This document shows positions 18,010-27,280 of a DNA stretch of 64,000 nucleotides, in pieces. The stretch comes from Acidobacteriota bacterium. GTDB lineage: Bacteria; Acidobacteriota; Vicinamibacteria; Vicinamibacterales; UBA823. Each line of letters starts with the position of its first letter. The first letter of the stretch is position 1. The stretch lies in the NCBI GenBank assembly GCA_002730525.1, contig PCAK01000036.1:98507-162506 (forward strand), read 5' to 3'. The notes below the pieces were generated by a model. It did not search any database and was not told the DNA's origin. It saw only the letters and a program-made list of their open reading frames with translations. The translations under genes and the position numbers were made by a program.

Positions 18010-18436
18010 CAGAAGAACGATAGCATGCAGGGCCAACGGCGAGCGGGGATCAACCAGCCGGTGAAGCGTTTCGCGTGAAGCATCCTGTGAGGAGTCATCG
18101 GCGGGAATCGCCCGATGGACCCAGGGTCTGATAATGGATGTTATGTTAACTTAGAGATCCGGCCGGAGCCCTAGAAACAGGGCAAACCTGAACTGCGCGG
18201 TCTGTCGTCCAGGTCTCGGCCCCCTGGGGGCTCTCCAGCCCTTCCTCGGCGCGTGAGCCTCGTTTTCCGGCGACCGAAGGCTGAGGACTGCACCCATCTG
18301 GGCGACAGGCCTCTCCGGTTGGCGCTGTCTGGGTGCTGCGGAGCATCCGACGGTTCGCGACGTCGGCGTTCTCGATCCGCTCGGGGTCGTCGCGGATGCC
18401 GTCCGGCGCGGAAGCCGAGGTTCCGGCCGAGGGTGG
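18010..18436. other. Intergenic region without a recognised gene
   Basis: 427 bp between parB (ends 18437) and lptFG (starts 18009). Short frames here look like accidental GC-rich frames. It contains an AT-rich island (TGATAATGGATGTTATGTTAACTT, positions 18131 to 18154, given in pieces: TGATAATGGATG then TTATGTTAACTT) that probably holds the lptFG promoter. On the minus strand after parB, a GCCCT-GTTTCT-AGGGC stem-loop near 18169-18184 could be a weak terminator. I see no tRNA, rRNA or known RNA family. Confidence 0.5.
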
Positions 18437-19261
18437 CTACTTCTTGCCCTTCCGGAGTTCCTTGAGGATCCCTTCGAGCGCTTCGATGATCTCCTTGCGA
18501 TTGACACGCGACTTCCTAAAGTTCAGCCGAAGGTTGAAGTCCTTCGTCGGCGCTTTGTACTGGAAGACGTACGATTTTGGCCGACCGACCTTCGGCTTGG
18601 CAGTCTCTTTCCGGATCTCGGCTCGAGTCGTCGTCACGCCGCGAGCGATCCGCTCGACGAGCTGGGTCATTTTCTGAGTGTCAGACTGCCTAACTATCTG
18701 GAGAAGTAACGACTTGGACGTAATGTCGGCCAGCCGACATAGATTCTTGATCTCCTCTGGCATCCCGTTCAGCGCCAGCGACTCGGTAATCGCCGTGCGT
18801 GACTTCCCCAGCCGCTTCGCCAACTGCTCGTGCGTGTGCCCGTGAGCATGGGAGAGCATCGAGAGGGCCTCGGCTTCCTCGAAGGCAGTCAGATCCTTCC
18901 GCTGGATGTTCTCGATGAGCGCGATCTCGACGACCTCGGCCTCGTCCGCTTCGCGGATGACGACCGGGACCTCTTGCAGGCCGACCTGGACCGCGGCCTG
19001 GTACCGTCGCTCACCGGCAACGATCTGAAAGCGCTGGCCGCGATGCCTGACGATGAGCGGTTCGATGATGCCCTTCTCGGCGATGGACGCCATCAACTCC
19101 GAGAGATCGCCCATGACTTGGCGAGGTTGATTCGGGTTCGGATCGATCAGGTCGATAGGCACGAGTCGACCGACGGGCATCCCCCCGGAAGCTGCCAAGG
19201 TTTCGACGTAGTGCTCGTCGTGCCGCATCCGAACTGACGACGGTAGTCCCCGCCTAGGCAC
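18437..19261 (-). CDS. parB: ParB chromosome-partitioning protein
   Basis: 274 residues. IDLIDPNPNQPRQ (N-terminal ParB domain), the CTP-binding box GERRYQAA and ENIQRKDLTAFEEAEAL are diagnostic, followed by a helix-turn-helix (EQLAKRLGKSRTAITESLAL) that reads parS. The GTG start overlaps the parA stop by 8 bp and is preceded by an excellent ribosome site (AGGAGGTGA) inside parA. The C-terminal tail is basic (ELRKGKK). I found no perfect parS copy by eye. The usual neighbours of chromosomal parAB (gidA, gidB/rsmG) are absent. Confidence 0.92.
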   Translation of the reverse strand: MPRRGLPSSVRMRHDEHYVETLAASGGMPVGRLVPIDLIDPNPNQPRQVMGDLSELMASIAEKGIIEPLIVRHRGQRFQIVAGERRYQAAVQVGLQEVPVVIREADEAEVVEIALIENIQRKDLTAFEEAEALSMLSHAHGHTHEQLAKRLGKSRTAITESLALNGMPEEIKNLCRLADITSKSLLLQIVRQSDTQKMTQLVERIARGVTTTRAEIRKETAKPKVGRPKSYVFQYKAPTKDFNLRLNFRKSRVNRKEIIEALEGILKELRKGKK

Positions 19262-20015
19262 GGTCCATCACCTCCTCACAGAGCCGGTAGTACTCGCTCG
19301 CACCGGACGACTCCGGGGCGAAGCTGAAGATCGACTCCTTGTAGGCTGGACTCTCCTCCAGCCGTACGCTCTTCGAAATGACGGTCTGAAACACCTTACT
19401 GCCGAAGACCTTGTTGATCTGACTCTGAATGTCCTTTGCCAGCGACGTCCGGCGGTCGTGCATCGTGATGACGACGCCGAGAATCTTCAGATTCGGGTTC
19501 GCGCGGGCCCTGACCTTCTCGATCGTCTCCAGCAGGTCGTCCGTGCCCTCCAGCGCGAAGTACGACGACTGAATCGGGATGAGCAGATGGGTCGCTGCGA
19601 CCAGCGCATTGACGGTCAGTAGTCCGAGCGCCGGCGGGCAATCGATGACGATGTTGGGGTAGTTCGGCTTCACCGGCTCAAGACGATCCTTCAGTCGGAA
19701 ATGGGCGTCGATCTCCCCCACCAATTTCGACTCGAGCTTGGCCAGGGAGATGCGTGACGGCGCCACCGAGAGGTTCGGCTGAGTCGACTCGACGATGGTG
19801 TCGGCGATTGTGCACGAGCTGTCTTCGATCGCGTCGTACACCGACTTGGTGACGGTCTGGAGGTCGACGAACGACATCGTCGAGTTCGCCTGCGGATCGA
19901 GGTCGATGAGGAGCGTCGGTTTGTCGTGGAGTGCCAGCGCGGCCGAGAGATTGATCGCCGTCGTCGTCTTGCCGACCCCGCCCTTCTGGTTGGCGATTGC
20001 GACAATCATCGACAT
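19254..20015 (-). CDS. parA: ParA chromosome-partitioning ATPase
   Basis: 253 residues, the size of chromosomal ParA/Soj. Deviant Walker A NQKGGVGKTTT near residue 9, IDLDPQANST (Walker A'), and VIDCPPALG (Walker B). ParA binds DNA non-specifically in the ATP form and ParB-parS drives its release, moving replicated origins apart. No N-terminal helix-turn-helix, so unlike plasmid type Ia ParA. It overlaps parB by 8 bp; a second possible start lies two codons in (20009). Confidence 0.93.
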   Translation of the reverse strand: MSMIVAIANQKGGVGKTTTAINLSAALALHDKPTLLIDLDPQANSTMSFVDLQTVTKSVYDAIEDSSCTIADTIVESTQPNLSVAPSRISLAKLESKLVGEIDAHFRLKDRLEPVKPNYPNIVIDCPPALGLLTVNALVAATHLLIPIQSSYFALEGTDDLLETIEKVRARANPNLKILGVVITMHDRRTSLAKDIQSQINKVFGSKVFQTVISKSVRLEESPAYKESIFSFAPESSGASEYYRLCEEVMDRA

Positions 20016-20143
20016 GACAGCGAGCGAAGACTACCGTGTCCCATGGCGGGAAGCCGACTAGAGAGCCAAGGAAGATCGGGAGGTATTCTAGGGAGGTGGT
20101 CGGGTGGTGTCAAGCGAGGCGGTTCCGGACGTGGCCGAGGCGG

Positions 20144-20629
20144 CTACATCTTGTACTTGCCAAGTTCTTCAGGGTCAAGGCTTTCCAGCCACTGTTGCAA
20201 CTGTTCGGAATCGTCCTTCTCGAGCGGGACGTCCGTCGGCTTGGCTTCGGCGATCACGCTCTCCTCGACGAAGATCGGAGCCTTGACTCGGAGGGCGAGC
20301 GCGATGGCGTCGCTGGGTCTGGCGTCGATGGCGACGCTCTCGCCGTTCACGAGCAGGTACAGCAGCGCGTAAAAGGTGTTGTCCTTGAGATCGCAGACGA
20401 CGATCTTCTGGATGTCGCCGTGCAGGTCCTCGATGACGTTCTTGAGCAAGTCGTGTGTCATCGGACGCGCCGGCGAAACGTTTTCGATCTGTAGGGCGAT
20501 GGCGTTCGCTTCCGCGCTCCCGACCCAGATAGGCAGCACCCGCTGACCGTCGCGGTCGTGAAGGATGACGATCGGCATGTTCGTCACCGGATCGACAACC
20601 AGCCCCTTGATGATCATCTCAATCTGCAT
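20144..20629 (-). CDS. Bifunctional nuclease (BFN, DUF151) family protein
   Basis: 161 residues from the ATG at 20629, preceded by GGGGGAG (a GTG at 20635 is in frame). Signature blocks: VVLHDRDGQRVLPIWVGSAEANAIA-like start (here ILHDRDGQRVLPIWVG), then RPMTHDL and AIDARPSDAIALALR. Family members are reported to degrade both RNA and DNA in vitro; the cellular role in bacteria is not settled. It lies 24 bp after miaB and is probably cotranscribed with it and recN. Confidence 0.85.
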   Translation of the reverse strand: MQIEMIIKGLVVDPVTNMPIVILHDRDGQRVLPIWVGSAEANAIALQIENVSPARPMTHDLLKNVIEDLHGDIQKIVVCDLKDNTFYALLYLLVNGESVAIDARPSDAIALALRVKAPIFVEESVIAEAKPTDVPLEKDDSEQLQQWLESLDPEELGKYKM

Positions 20630-20653
20630 CGCCACTGCTCCCCCTGGTTCGCG

Positions 20654-21967
20654 TCAGGCCGGCACGCCCCACAAGCTGTGGGGCCCGGCCTTCTGGACGG
20701 CCACGTCGACCATCCGGCCCAGCCACTCCGGGTTTCCAGGGAAGTTCACAACGGTGTTGCCGGACGTGCGACCAGAGAGTTCGTCGTCGCGGCGCCGCGA
20801 CCTGGCGTCGGCCAGGACGGTGGCGCACGTGCCGACCGCCTGTTCGTTCAGCCGGAGCTGGATCTCGCGCTGCAACTCCTGAAGGGTGACGATCCGGCGC
20901 GTCTTCTCCGCTTCGGACACCGTGTCGAGTAGCCGTTTCGAGGACATCGTCGCGGGCCGCTCGGAGTACTTGAACGAAAACATGCTGTGATATTCGATCT
21001 GCTTCACGAGCGAGAGCGTCTCCTCGAAATCGGCGCTGGTCTCGCCCGGGAACCCCACAATGATATCGGTCGATAGCGCGATGTCCGGGATGGCTGCACG
21101 GATCTGCGCGACTAGGCCGAGATATTCGCCGCGCGTATGCCGCCGGCGCATCGCCGTCAGGATACGGGTCGAGCCCGACTGAACCGGCAGGTGGAGGTGC
21201 CGGCAGACGCACGACAGATCGCGCATCGCGGTGATCATCCTCGGCGTGACGTGGCGAGGGTGAGGGCTGGCGAAGCGGATCCGCTCGACTCCCCCGATTC
21301 GCTGGACGCGCTCCAGGAGTCCAGCGAAGTCGCATCGGGCGTCATCCGGATCCTGGTAGTGGTTGACGATCTGTCCGAGCAGGTGAATTTCCCGTCGCCC
21401 GGTCGAGACCGCCTCCTCCACCTCGCGAGTGATCTCGGTGGCCGGGCGCATCCGCTCGTGCCCCCGCGTGTAGGGCACGACGCAGAAGGCGCAGAAGTCA
21501 TTGCAGCCTTCGACGATGCTCACGTAGGCCTTCACGGGATCGCCTCGGACGGCCATCCCGAGCGGGAAGGAGACGTCGTCGTACGGGTTGACATCGACCT
21601 GGCGAGTGCCAGACGTGGCGGCTTCCTCGAGGAGTTCCGGGAGGCGCCGCATCGCCTGCGTCCCGACCACCACGTCGACTGAGCCCGCGCGCTTGAGGAT
21701 CGCTCCTCCCTCTTGCTGGGCGACACAGCCCGTGACGGCGACGAGCGCGGGGGCGTCGGGTCGGTCCGCACGCACTTCGCCCAGACGGCTGAAGAGCTTC
21801 TCTTCCGCGCGCTCTCGCACGGAGCAGGTATTCAGAACAATGACATCGGCCAGTGTGGCGTCGTCCACGCGCGCGTAGCCAGCCGCCTCCAGGAGGCCCG
21901 CCATCCTCTCGGAGTCGTGAAAGTTCATCTGACAACCGAACGTTTCGATCGTGTAGGTTCTAGCCAC
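20654..21967 (-). CDS. miaB: tRNA-2-methylthio-N6-dimethylallyladenosine synthase
   Basis: 437 residues. Radical-SAM methylthiotransferase that adds a methylthio group to i6A37 of tRNA. The N-terminal UPF0004 domain has the three cluster cysteines (FGCQMN, NTCSVRE, TGCVAQQ), then the radical-SAM CNDFCAFC triplet (CxxxCxxC) and a C-terminal TRAM domain from about residue 370. The opening TYTIETFGCQMN and NTCSVRE match MiaB rather than RimO or MtaB. The start overlaps recN's end by 8 bp. Confidence 0.95.
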   Translation of the reverse strand: MARTYTIETFGCQMNFHDSERMAGLLEAAGYARVDDATLADVIVLNTCSVRERAEEKLFSRLGEVRADRPDAPALVAVTGCVAQQEGGAILKRAGSVDVVVGTQAMRRLPELLEEAATSGTRQVDVNPYDDVSFPLGMAVRGDPVKAYVSIVEGCNDFCAFCVVPYTRGHERMRPATEITREVEEAVSTGRREIHLLGQIVNHYQDPDDARCDFAGLLERVQRIGGVERIRFASPHPRHVTPRMITAMRDLSCVCRHLHLPVQSGSTRILTAMRRRHTRGEYLGLVAQIRAAIPDIALSTDIIVGFPGETSADFEETLSLVKQIEYHSMFSFKYSERPATMSSKRLLDTVSEAEKTRRIVTLQELQREIQLRLNEQAVGTCATVLADARSRRRDDELSGRTSGNTVVNFPGNPEWLGRMVDVAVQKAGPHSLWGVPA

Positions 21968-23651
21968 GCTTCCGTTCCTTCGCTCTCGCCGCTCCGTTCA
22001 CGCGTTTCGTAGTTTCTTCGCCTTTGCCGGTCGTCGCCCTGTCGAGCAGTTCGGCAGCGGTCTGTCGGCTCTTGGCGGTCGCCTGGCCTCCAGCCATCAT
22101 AGTCGCGATCACCTCGACCCGGTCCTTGCCGGCGAGGCTGCGCGCGCGTGTCGTGGTGCGCCCTCGGCAGACGTTCTTGGCGATCTCGACCTGGGCCGCA
22201 CCGTAGGCGGCTATCTGTGGCAGGTGCGTCACGCAAAGCACCTGGAACCGCCTCCCGAGGCCACTGAGGCGCTGGCCCACAATGTCGGCCGCCCGCCCCC
22301 CGATGCCGGCGTCGACCTCATCGAAGACCAGCGTTCGCCCTGGCGCATCCGGCGCCGCCGCGGTCGTGAGAGCCAGCATCACCCTCGACAGTTCCCCGCC
22401 CGAGGCGATACGGGCCAGGGGCCGCGGATCCTCCCCAGTGTTCGGCGCTAGATACAGTTCACCGGCGTCGACTCCACGCTCGGTGCCGCCGTCTGACCTG
22501 ACGTCGAAACGGAATTCACAGCGCGTCTCGGGCATCGCCAACTCGGCGAGCAACGCTTCCAGACGCTCCGCCAGCTGCGCCGCCGCCGCGCGCCGCTTCC
22601 TCGAGAGCTTCTCGGCCGCGCGCTGGTAGCCCTTCTGCGCGTCCTCCATCTCGCGACTCAGCGCTTCGACCTGGCTCGCGCCACCTTCGAGGCTCTGGAG
22701 CTCGGCCTCCAGTTCCGCGCGCCGCTCCAGCACGCGCTCGACGGCGCCCTGCCCGTACTTCCGGGCCAAGGCCTCCAGCAAGGCGAGGCGGTCCTCGACC
22801 TCTTGCAGTCGTGCCGCCGTGTCGTCAACCTCTTCGACGCGCTCTCTCAATGCGTAGGCGAGCTCCTCGAGGTGGGAGTCAACGGCGTTGCGCGCGGCCC
22901 GAAAATCCGGGAGCGACGAGTCGAGCTCGCCCAGTGCCTCGGTCGTGCGCCAGACGGCGGCGAGGGTGTCGATGATGGCGCCCTCGCCTTCGTACAAGGA
23001 CGTGTGGGCTTCGGCCGCGAGACGCTGGATCGCGCCGGCATTGGCCAGCCGCTGCTTCCGCGTCCGAAGCTCGTCGGCTTCTCCGGGACTGACGTCGCCC
23101 GCCGCGATTTCGGTCAACTGAAACCGGACGACCTCCAGACGATCGTCGGCATCGCGTCCACGCCGCCGCATCGCCTCGAGTGCCGAGCGAGCGGACCGCA
23201 GCCGCGCGAAGCGCTCACCCACCCCCTCGCGCTCAGGGATCGCGCCGGCGAACTCGTCGAGGAGGTCGAGATGCGCGCGTGGGTCGAGCAGGCGTTGATG
23301 GGCGTGCTGGCCGTGGAGGTCGACCAGTTCGTGGGCGATCGTTCGCAACGCGCCTGTCGTGGCCAGCGCGTCATCGATGTAGGCTCGGCTCCGGCCCTGG
23401 GCACTGATCTCGCGGCGGACCAGCACCTCGCTGCCGTCGGCCCGCCCGAAGACCGCTTCGACGGACGCGGCGGCTTCACCGGTGCGGACGAGGCCGGCGG
23501 ATGCCCTCGCTCCGAGCAAGAGCCCGAGCGCGCCGACGATGATCGATTTTCCGGCGCCGGTTTCGCCCGTGAGAACGGTCAGGCCGGGCTCGAACTCGAG
23601 CTCGAGTTCATCGATCACGGCCAGATGCTTAATGCGAAGGAACCGGATCAT
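21960..23651 (-). CDS. recN: DNA repair protein RecN
   Basis: 563 residues, SMC-like ATPase in double-strand break repair. N-terminal GLTVLTGETGAGKSIIVGAL (Walker A), a central coiled coil (about 160-380) and C-terminal ASGGELSRVMLAL (signature), FDEVDAGIGGRAAD (Walker B). The C-terminal tail after about residue 540 is a basic Arg/Lys/Ala run. It overlaps miaB by 8 bp downstream and is divergent from the tol operon; a TATGAT box at 23717-23722 (minus strand) may be its -10. Confidence 0.95.
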   Translation of the reverse strand: MIRFLRIKHLAVIDELELEFEPGLTVLTGETGAGKSIIVGALGLLLGARASAGLVRTGEAAASVEAVFGRADGSEVLVRREISAQGRSRAYIDDALATTGALRTIAHELVDLHGQHAHQRLLDPRAHLDLLDEFAGAIPEREGVGERFARLRSARSALEAMRRRGRDADDRLEVVRFQLTEIAAGDVSPGEADELRTRKQRLANAGAIQRLAAEAHTSLYEGEGAIIDTLAAVWRTTEALGELDSSLPDFRAARNAVDSHLEELAYALRERVEEVDDTAARLQEVEDRLALLEALARKYGQGAVERVLERRAELEAELQSLEGGASQVEALSREMEDAQKGYQRAAEKLSRKRRAAAAQLAERLEALLAELAMPETRCEFRFDVRSDGGTERGVDAGELYLAPNTGEDPRPLARIASGGELSRVMLALTTAAAPDAPGRTLVFDEVDAGIGGRAADIVGQRLSGLGRRFQVLCVTHLPQIAAYGAAQVEIAKNVCRGRTTTRARSLAGKDRVEVIATMMAGGQATAKSRQTAAELLDRATTGKGEETTKRVNGAARAKERKRG

Positions 23652-23725
23652 GGTCGTGTCGCTGGGCGCGACGGGAGACGCCGCCGGACTCGGCTCATCG
23701 AGAGAACCCCCATGCTATCATACAT

Positions 23726-23754
23726 TTGACAGCCTTCGGGGGCCGTGCTACTCT
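23726..23754 (+). promoter_or_regulatory. Predicted sigma-70 promoter for the tol-pal operon
   Basis: A consensus TTGACA (23726-23731), 17-bp spacer and TACTCT (23749-23754). Transcription would begin near 23761, about 42 bp before the TTG start of tolQ. It lies in the 151-bp gap divergent from recN. Confidence 0.6.
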
Positions 23755-23802
23755 GTCGCGTCGCGCTGTCCCAGCGGCGCATTGAGATGCTCGGAGGCTT
23801 CG

Positions 23803-24561
23803 TTGCGCACGCTTGGATTCTTCGTTCTCGCGCTGTTACAGGCGCAGGGCGAATCGGCTGATGGCGCGCTGGGCGGTGACATCGTCGGACTCGTCGCCCG
23901 GTCCGGTCCGCTCTTTCGCGTCATCCTGCTGATCCTGATTCTGTTCTCCATCGCGTCCTGGGCGATCGTCCTGCACAAGGTCTGGCAGTATCGCCTCGTG
24001 GAGGCGCACACCGCGAGGTTTCGCGATGTGTTCCGCCGCAGTAACAAGTTCTCGGAAGTCCAGTCAGTCTGCGGATCGCTCAGTCGTAGCCCGCTGGTCG
24101 GGATCTTTCAGACCGGCTACGCCGAACTGAACGCCCAACTCCGCCACGGTGGCGACGCCGAATCACAACCGGAAGGCGCCGGCGTGCGTCCTACACTGAG
24201 TAGCATCGATGCGCTCGATCGAGCGCTGCAGCGGGCGGCCACCGTCGAGGTGAACCGGATCGAGGCCCAGGTGGGCTTTCTCGCCACGACGGCAAGCATC
24301 ACGCCGTTCATCGGCCTGTTCGGCACGGTTTGGGGGATCATGGGCGCGTTTCAGGGCATCGGCGAGACCGGGTCGACCAGTCTGGGCGTCGTCGCACCCG
24401 GCATTGCCGAGGCGCTCCTAGCGACAGCCGCGGGGTTGTTCGCGGCCATTCCGGCCGTCTACTTCTACAACCATCTGACGCACCGCGTGAAGCTCTTCGT
24501 TTCGGAGATGGACGACTTCGCTCTGGAGTTCCTGAACATCGCTGAGCGGAACTTTTCGTGA
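23803..24561 (+). CDS. tolQ: Tol-Pal proton channel subunit TolQ
   Basis: 252 residues. MotA/TolQ/ExbB family. I chose the TTG at 23803, preceded by GGAGG at the right distance; no ATG or GTG is placed correctly. Three membrane segments: one near 30-50 (VILLILILFSIASWAIVL) and the pair around 160-215 (TASITPFIGLFGTVWGIMGAF, LLATAAGLFAAIPAVYFYN). The second and third carry the conserved Thr/Gly channel residues. It works with TolR as a proton-driven motor pulling the outer membrane in at division sites. First gene of the operon. Confidence 0.92.
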   Translation: MRTLGFFVLALLQAQGESADGALGGDIVGLVARSGPLFRVILLILILFSIASWAIVLHKVWQYRLVEAHTARFRDVFRRSNKFSEVQSVCGSLSRSPLVGIFQTGYAELNAQLRHGGDAESQPEGAGVRPTLSSIDALDRALQRAATVEVNRIEAQVGFLATTASITPFIGLFGTVWGIMGAFQGIGETGSTSLGVVAPGIAEALLATAAGLFAAIPAVYFYNHLTHRVKLFVSEMDDFALEFLNIAERNFS

Positions 24562-24583
24562 CCGACGGCGTCCGTACTCGACC

Positions 24584-25042
24584 ATGAAGATTCACAAAGC
24601 GCAGCCGTCGGGCGGGACGCGCCGCGCGCGCGGGGAACGCGTGTCCTCTTCGCTCTCCGAGATCAACATCATTCCGCTTGTCGACGTGATGCTCGTGCTG
24701 CTGATCATCTTCATGGTGACCGCACCTATGATGCAGCGCGGTCTCGACGTCAGCCTGCCGGTTGCGCGCCGGGCCGCGACGATCAACGCCGAACGCATCT
24801 TCGTCACGATCCCCCTGAGCTACCGGACCGACGGTGCGGTGCAGATCGGCGAGGATGCCGTCCCGCTCGACGTGCTCGACGAGCGGATCACGCAGGTCCT
24901 CGCTGGACTGGATCAGAGCGACGTCTATCTTCGGGGCGACGCGGCGGTCACGATGCAGGAACTGATGGCCGTCATGGACAAGTTGAAAGAGGCAGGTGTC
25001 GAGCGGGTGGGACTGGTGACGCGGTTGCCGGAGGACCGCTGA
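24584..25042 (+). CDS. tolR: Tol-Pal proton channel subunit TolR
   Basis: 152 residues. ExbD/TolR family: one membrane helix with the proton-binding Asp in NIIPLVDVMLVLLIIFMV, then a periplasmic domain ending VERVGLVT. It lies 22 bp after tolQ and assembles with it. Confidence 0.92.
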   Translation: MKIHKAQPSGGTRRARGERVSSSLSEINIIPLVDVMLVLLIIFMVTAPMMQRGLDVSLPVARRAATINAERIFVTIPLSYRTDGAVQIGEDAVPLDVLDERITQVLAGLDQSDVYLRGDAAVTMQELMAVMDKLKEAGVERVGLVTRLPEDR

Positions 25043-25057
25043 CGCTCCGCGTTACCC

Positions 25058-25852
25058 ATGAAGGAACTCGCAACGCAGGTCCTGGCGGCGCGTTCCGGCA
25101 CCCGTGACGGCTGGGGACGGATGTTCGGCGTGTCGGCTGGGGCGCACGTGGTCGGCATCATTCTCTTGCTGTTGTTCCCCGCCGATTGGGGGATCCGAGC
25201 GGCGCCGGATGAGGGGCCCGTTATGACGATCAGCCTCGGTGGGCCGCCCGGACCGGACACGGGCGGGTTGACGCCACTTGGCGGCCGGCCGGTGCAGCAG
25301 ATCGCGGAGCTACCGCCGGATCCAAGGCCCCGGGCGGTCAGGGTGCCGGCGCGCGAAGAGCCGGAGATGACCGTGCCTACGCCCGAGGCGCGGCGGCGGG
25401 AAGTCGAGAATCCGCCTGACGTGGAGTCGTCCCCGGAAGGCGCTCGGGGCCGAACGCGCGCCGAGGGCGATGAAATCCGATCCGGAGACGCGTTGGCCGA
25501 GACCGATGTGCAGGGGCTCGGGTTCGGTTTGTCGACCGGCGGGGCCGGAGGCACGGCCGGCTACCTCGACGTCGGGTCGTTCTGCTGTCCGGAGTACCTC
25601 ACGACGATGCTCGACCTGATACGTCGCAACTGGAATCCCCGCCAGCAGGTCACCGGCGATTCGTGGGTGAAGTTCACGATTCGGCGCGATGGGCGCCTGG
25701 TCGAGGTCGAGGTCGAGCGGACGAGTGGTTACATCGCGCTCGACATGGCCGCCCAGCGTGCGCTTGCGATGACCGCGCAGCTACCCCCCTTGCCCAGCGC
25801 GTTCACGGAGGACTCGCTGACCGTTCACATGGACTTTCAGTATCGCCGCTAA
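25058..25852 (+). CDS. TonB/TolA-type energy transducer of the Tol operon
   Basis: 264 residues. It has an N-terminal membrane helix (AHVVGIILLLLF), a proline- and charge-rich periplasmic spacer (about 60-150), and a TonB-type C-terminal domain (YLTTMLDLIRRNWNPRQ, WVKFTIRRDGRLVEVEVERTSG, AAQRAL). Its place between tolR and tolB is that of TolA. The spacer is Pro/Arg/Glu-rich rather than the long helical repeat of E. coli TolA. An odd Cys-Cys pair (GSFCCPEYL) lies just before the C-terminal domain. Confidence 0.85.
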   Translation: MKELATQVLAARSGTRDGWGRMFGVSAGAHVVGIILLLLFPADWGIRAAPDEGPVMTISLGGPPGPDTGGLTPLGGRPVQQIAELPPDPRPRAVRVPAREEPEMTVPTPEARRREVENPPDVESSPEGARGRTRAEGDEIRSGDALAETDVQGLGFGLSTGGAGGTAGYLDVGSFCCPEYLTTMLDLIRRNWNPRQQVTGDSWVKFTIRRDGRLVEVEVERTSGYIALDMAAQRALAMTAQLPPLPSAFTEDSLTVHMDFQYRR

Positions 25853-27235
25853 ATGACTCAGAAGCTGCACACATTCGGACCGCTTCTCCTCGCGCTCGGA
25901 TACTTCACGCTGCAGGCGCCCGCGCCACAGACGCCCGCGCCGCCCCAGCAGGCCGCGCCGGCGCAGCCGTCCGAGCTCAGCCTCATTCTCGGAGAGAGCG
26001 TCGGCACGCAGCCCCGCTTCGCCGTGCCCGACTTCGCCGCGCTGTCGGACGACGCCGAGACGGCCGAGATCGCCCGAACGCTCGCGCAGGTCCTGTGGGA
26101 CGACCTGGACTTCGAGCGCGAGTTCTACATGATCCCGAGGGACACCTACGAGACGATTCCCCCGGCGACGTCGATGACCGACGTGCCGTTCGAGGCATGG
26201 CGCGAGATCGGAGCGGACGGCGTACTCGTTGGTACGGTTCAGAAGACCGGCGAGATGGTCCAGGTGCGAGTCCGTCTGTTCAACGTGCGCGGGCAGAATT
26301 CGGTGTTCGGCCGTGAGTACACGGGGTCGGTGGATAACCCGCGTCTCTATGCCCACACGATCGCCGACGAAGTCCACCAGAATCAGCGTGGTCTGCGCGG
26401 CGTGGCGCGCACGAAGCTGACCTTTGCGTCCGATCGCAATGGCGAGCGGATTGTCGGCCCGGTCGACAACCGGACGATCAAGGAGGTCTACATGGCCGAC
26501 TACGACGGCGGAAATCAGCGCCGCGTGACGGTGAACCGCTCCTTGAACATCACGCCGGCCTGGTCGGCCGACGGCCGGGCCATTGCCTACACTTCGTACC
26601 GGCGGGGCTTTCCCGACGTCTTCGTCTCGTTCATCTACGAGGGGCGGCTCGAGACGCCGGCCGCCGGTACCCCCGACGAACAGAACTGGTTACCGGCGTG
26701 GTCGCCGGACGGCCGGCGGATCGCGTTCACGTCGAATCGCGACGGCAATCCCGAGCTGTACGTCATCGACGCGGGCGGCAGCAACCTCCGTCGCCTGACC
26801 AACAATCCCGCCATCGACACGAGCCCGACATGGTCGCCGGCGGGGACGCAGCTGGCATTCACGTCGGATCGTTCGGGCCGACCCCAGATCTACGTGATCG
26901 GCGTCGACGGCACGGGCATTCGCCGAATGACCTTCGAGTCGTATTGCGACCGCCCGACGTGGTCACCGGCGCCGTTCAACGAGATCGCATATTCTTCACG
27001 TACGGGCCCCGGTCACGATATCAAGATTCTCGAACTGGCGACCGGTGCCGTCCGCCAGTTGACGTTCGGTATCGGCACGAACGAGAGCCCGGCGTATGCG
27101 CCGAACGGCCGCCATCTGGCCTTTACGTCGACGCGCTCTGGGGACAAGCAGATCTACACGATGGCGCGAGATGGCCGAAATCTCCGTCGCGTCACTCGTG
27201 CCGGCAACAACGAGATGGCGAACTGGTCCTATTGA
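25853..27235 (+). CDS. tolB: Tol-Pal periplasmic protein TolB
   Basis: 460 residues. The start ATG directly follows the TAA of the preceding gene. Signal peptide within the first 30 residues, an N-terminal TolB domain, and then a beta-propeller of PD40/WD40-like repeats, visible as AIAYTSYRRGFPDVF, RIAFTSNRDGNPELY, QLAFTSDRSGRPQIY and HLAFTSTRSGDKQIY. TolB binds Pal and TolA in the periplasm. Confidence 0.93.
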   Translation: MTQKLHTFGPLLLALGYFTLQAPAPQTPAPPQQAAPAQPSELSLILGESVGTQPRFAVPDFAALSDDAETAEIARTLAQVLWDDLDFEREFYMIPRDTYETIPPATSMTDVPFEAWREIGADGVLVGTVQKTGEMVQVRVRLFNVRGQNSVFGREYTGSVDNPRLYAHTIADEVHQNQRGLRGVARTKLTFASDRNGERIVGPVDNRTIKEVYMADYDGGNQRRVTVNRSLNITPAWSADGRAIAYTSYRRGFPDVFVSFIYEGRLETPAAGTPDEQNWLPAWSPDGRRIAFTSNRDGNPELYVIDAGGSNLRRLTNNPAIDTSPTWSPAGTQLAFTSDRSGRPQIYVIGVDGTGIRRMTFESYCDRPTWSPAPFNEIAYSSRTGPGHDIKILELATGAVRQLTFGIGTNESPAYAPNGRHLAFTSTRSGDKQIYTMARDGRNLRRVTRAGNNEMANWSY

Positions 27236-27280
27236 CGACTGACTGAGCAGATGTTGGAACGATTCTGGCAAAGGTGTGGA

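Noticed and set aside
18146..18507. Short minus-strand frames after parB
   Set aside because: Arg/Pro/Ser-rich, overlapping parB's end or low complexity; no homologous motif.
18010..20143. parS site near parAB
   Set aside because: No 16-bp parS-like palindrome found by eye in the flanks; a computed scan would be needed.
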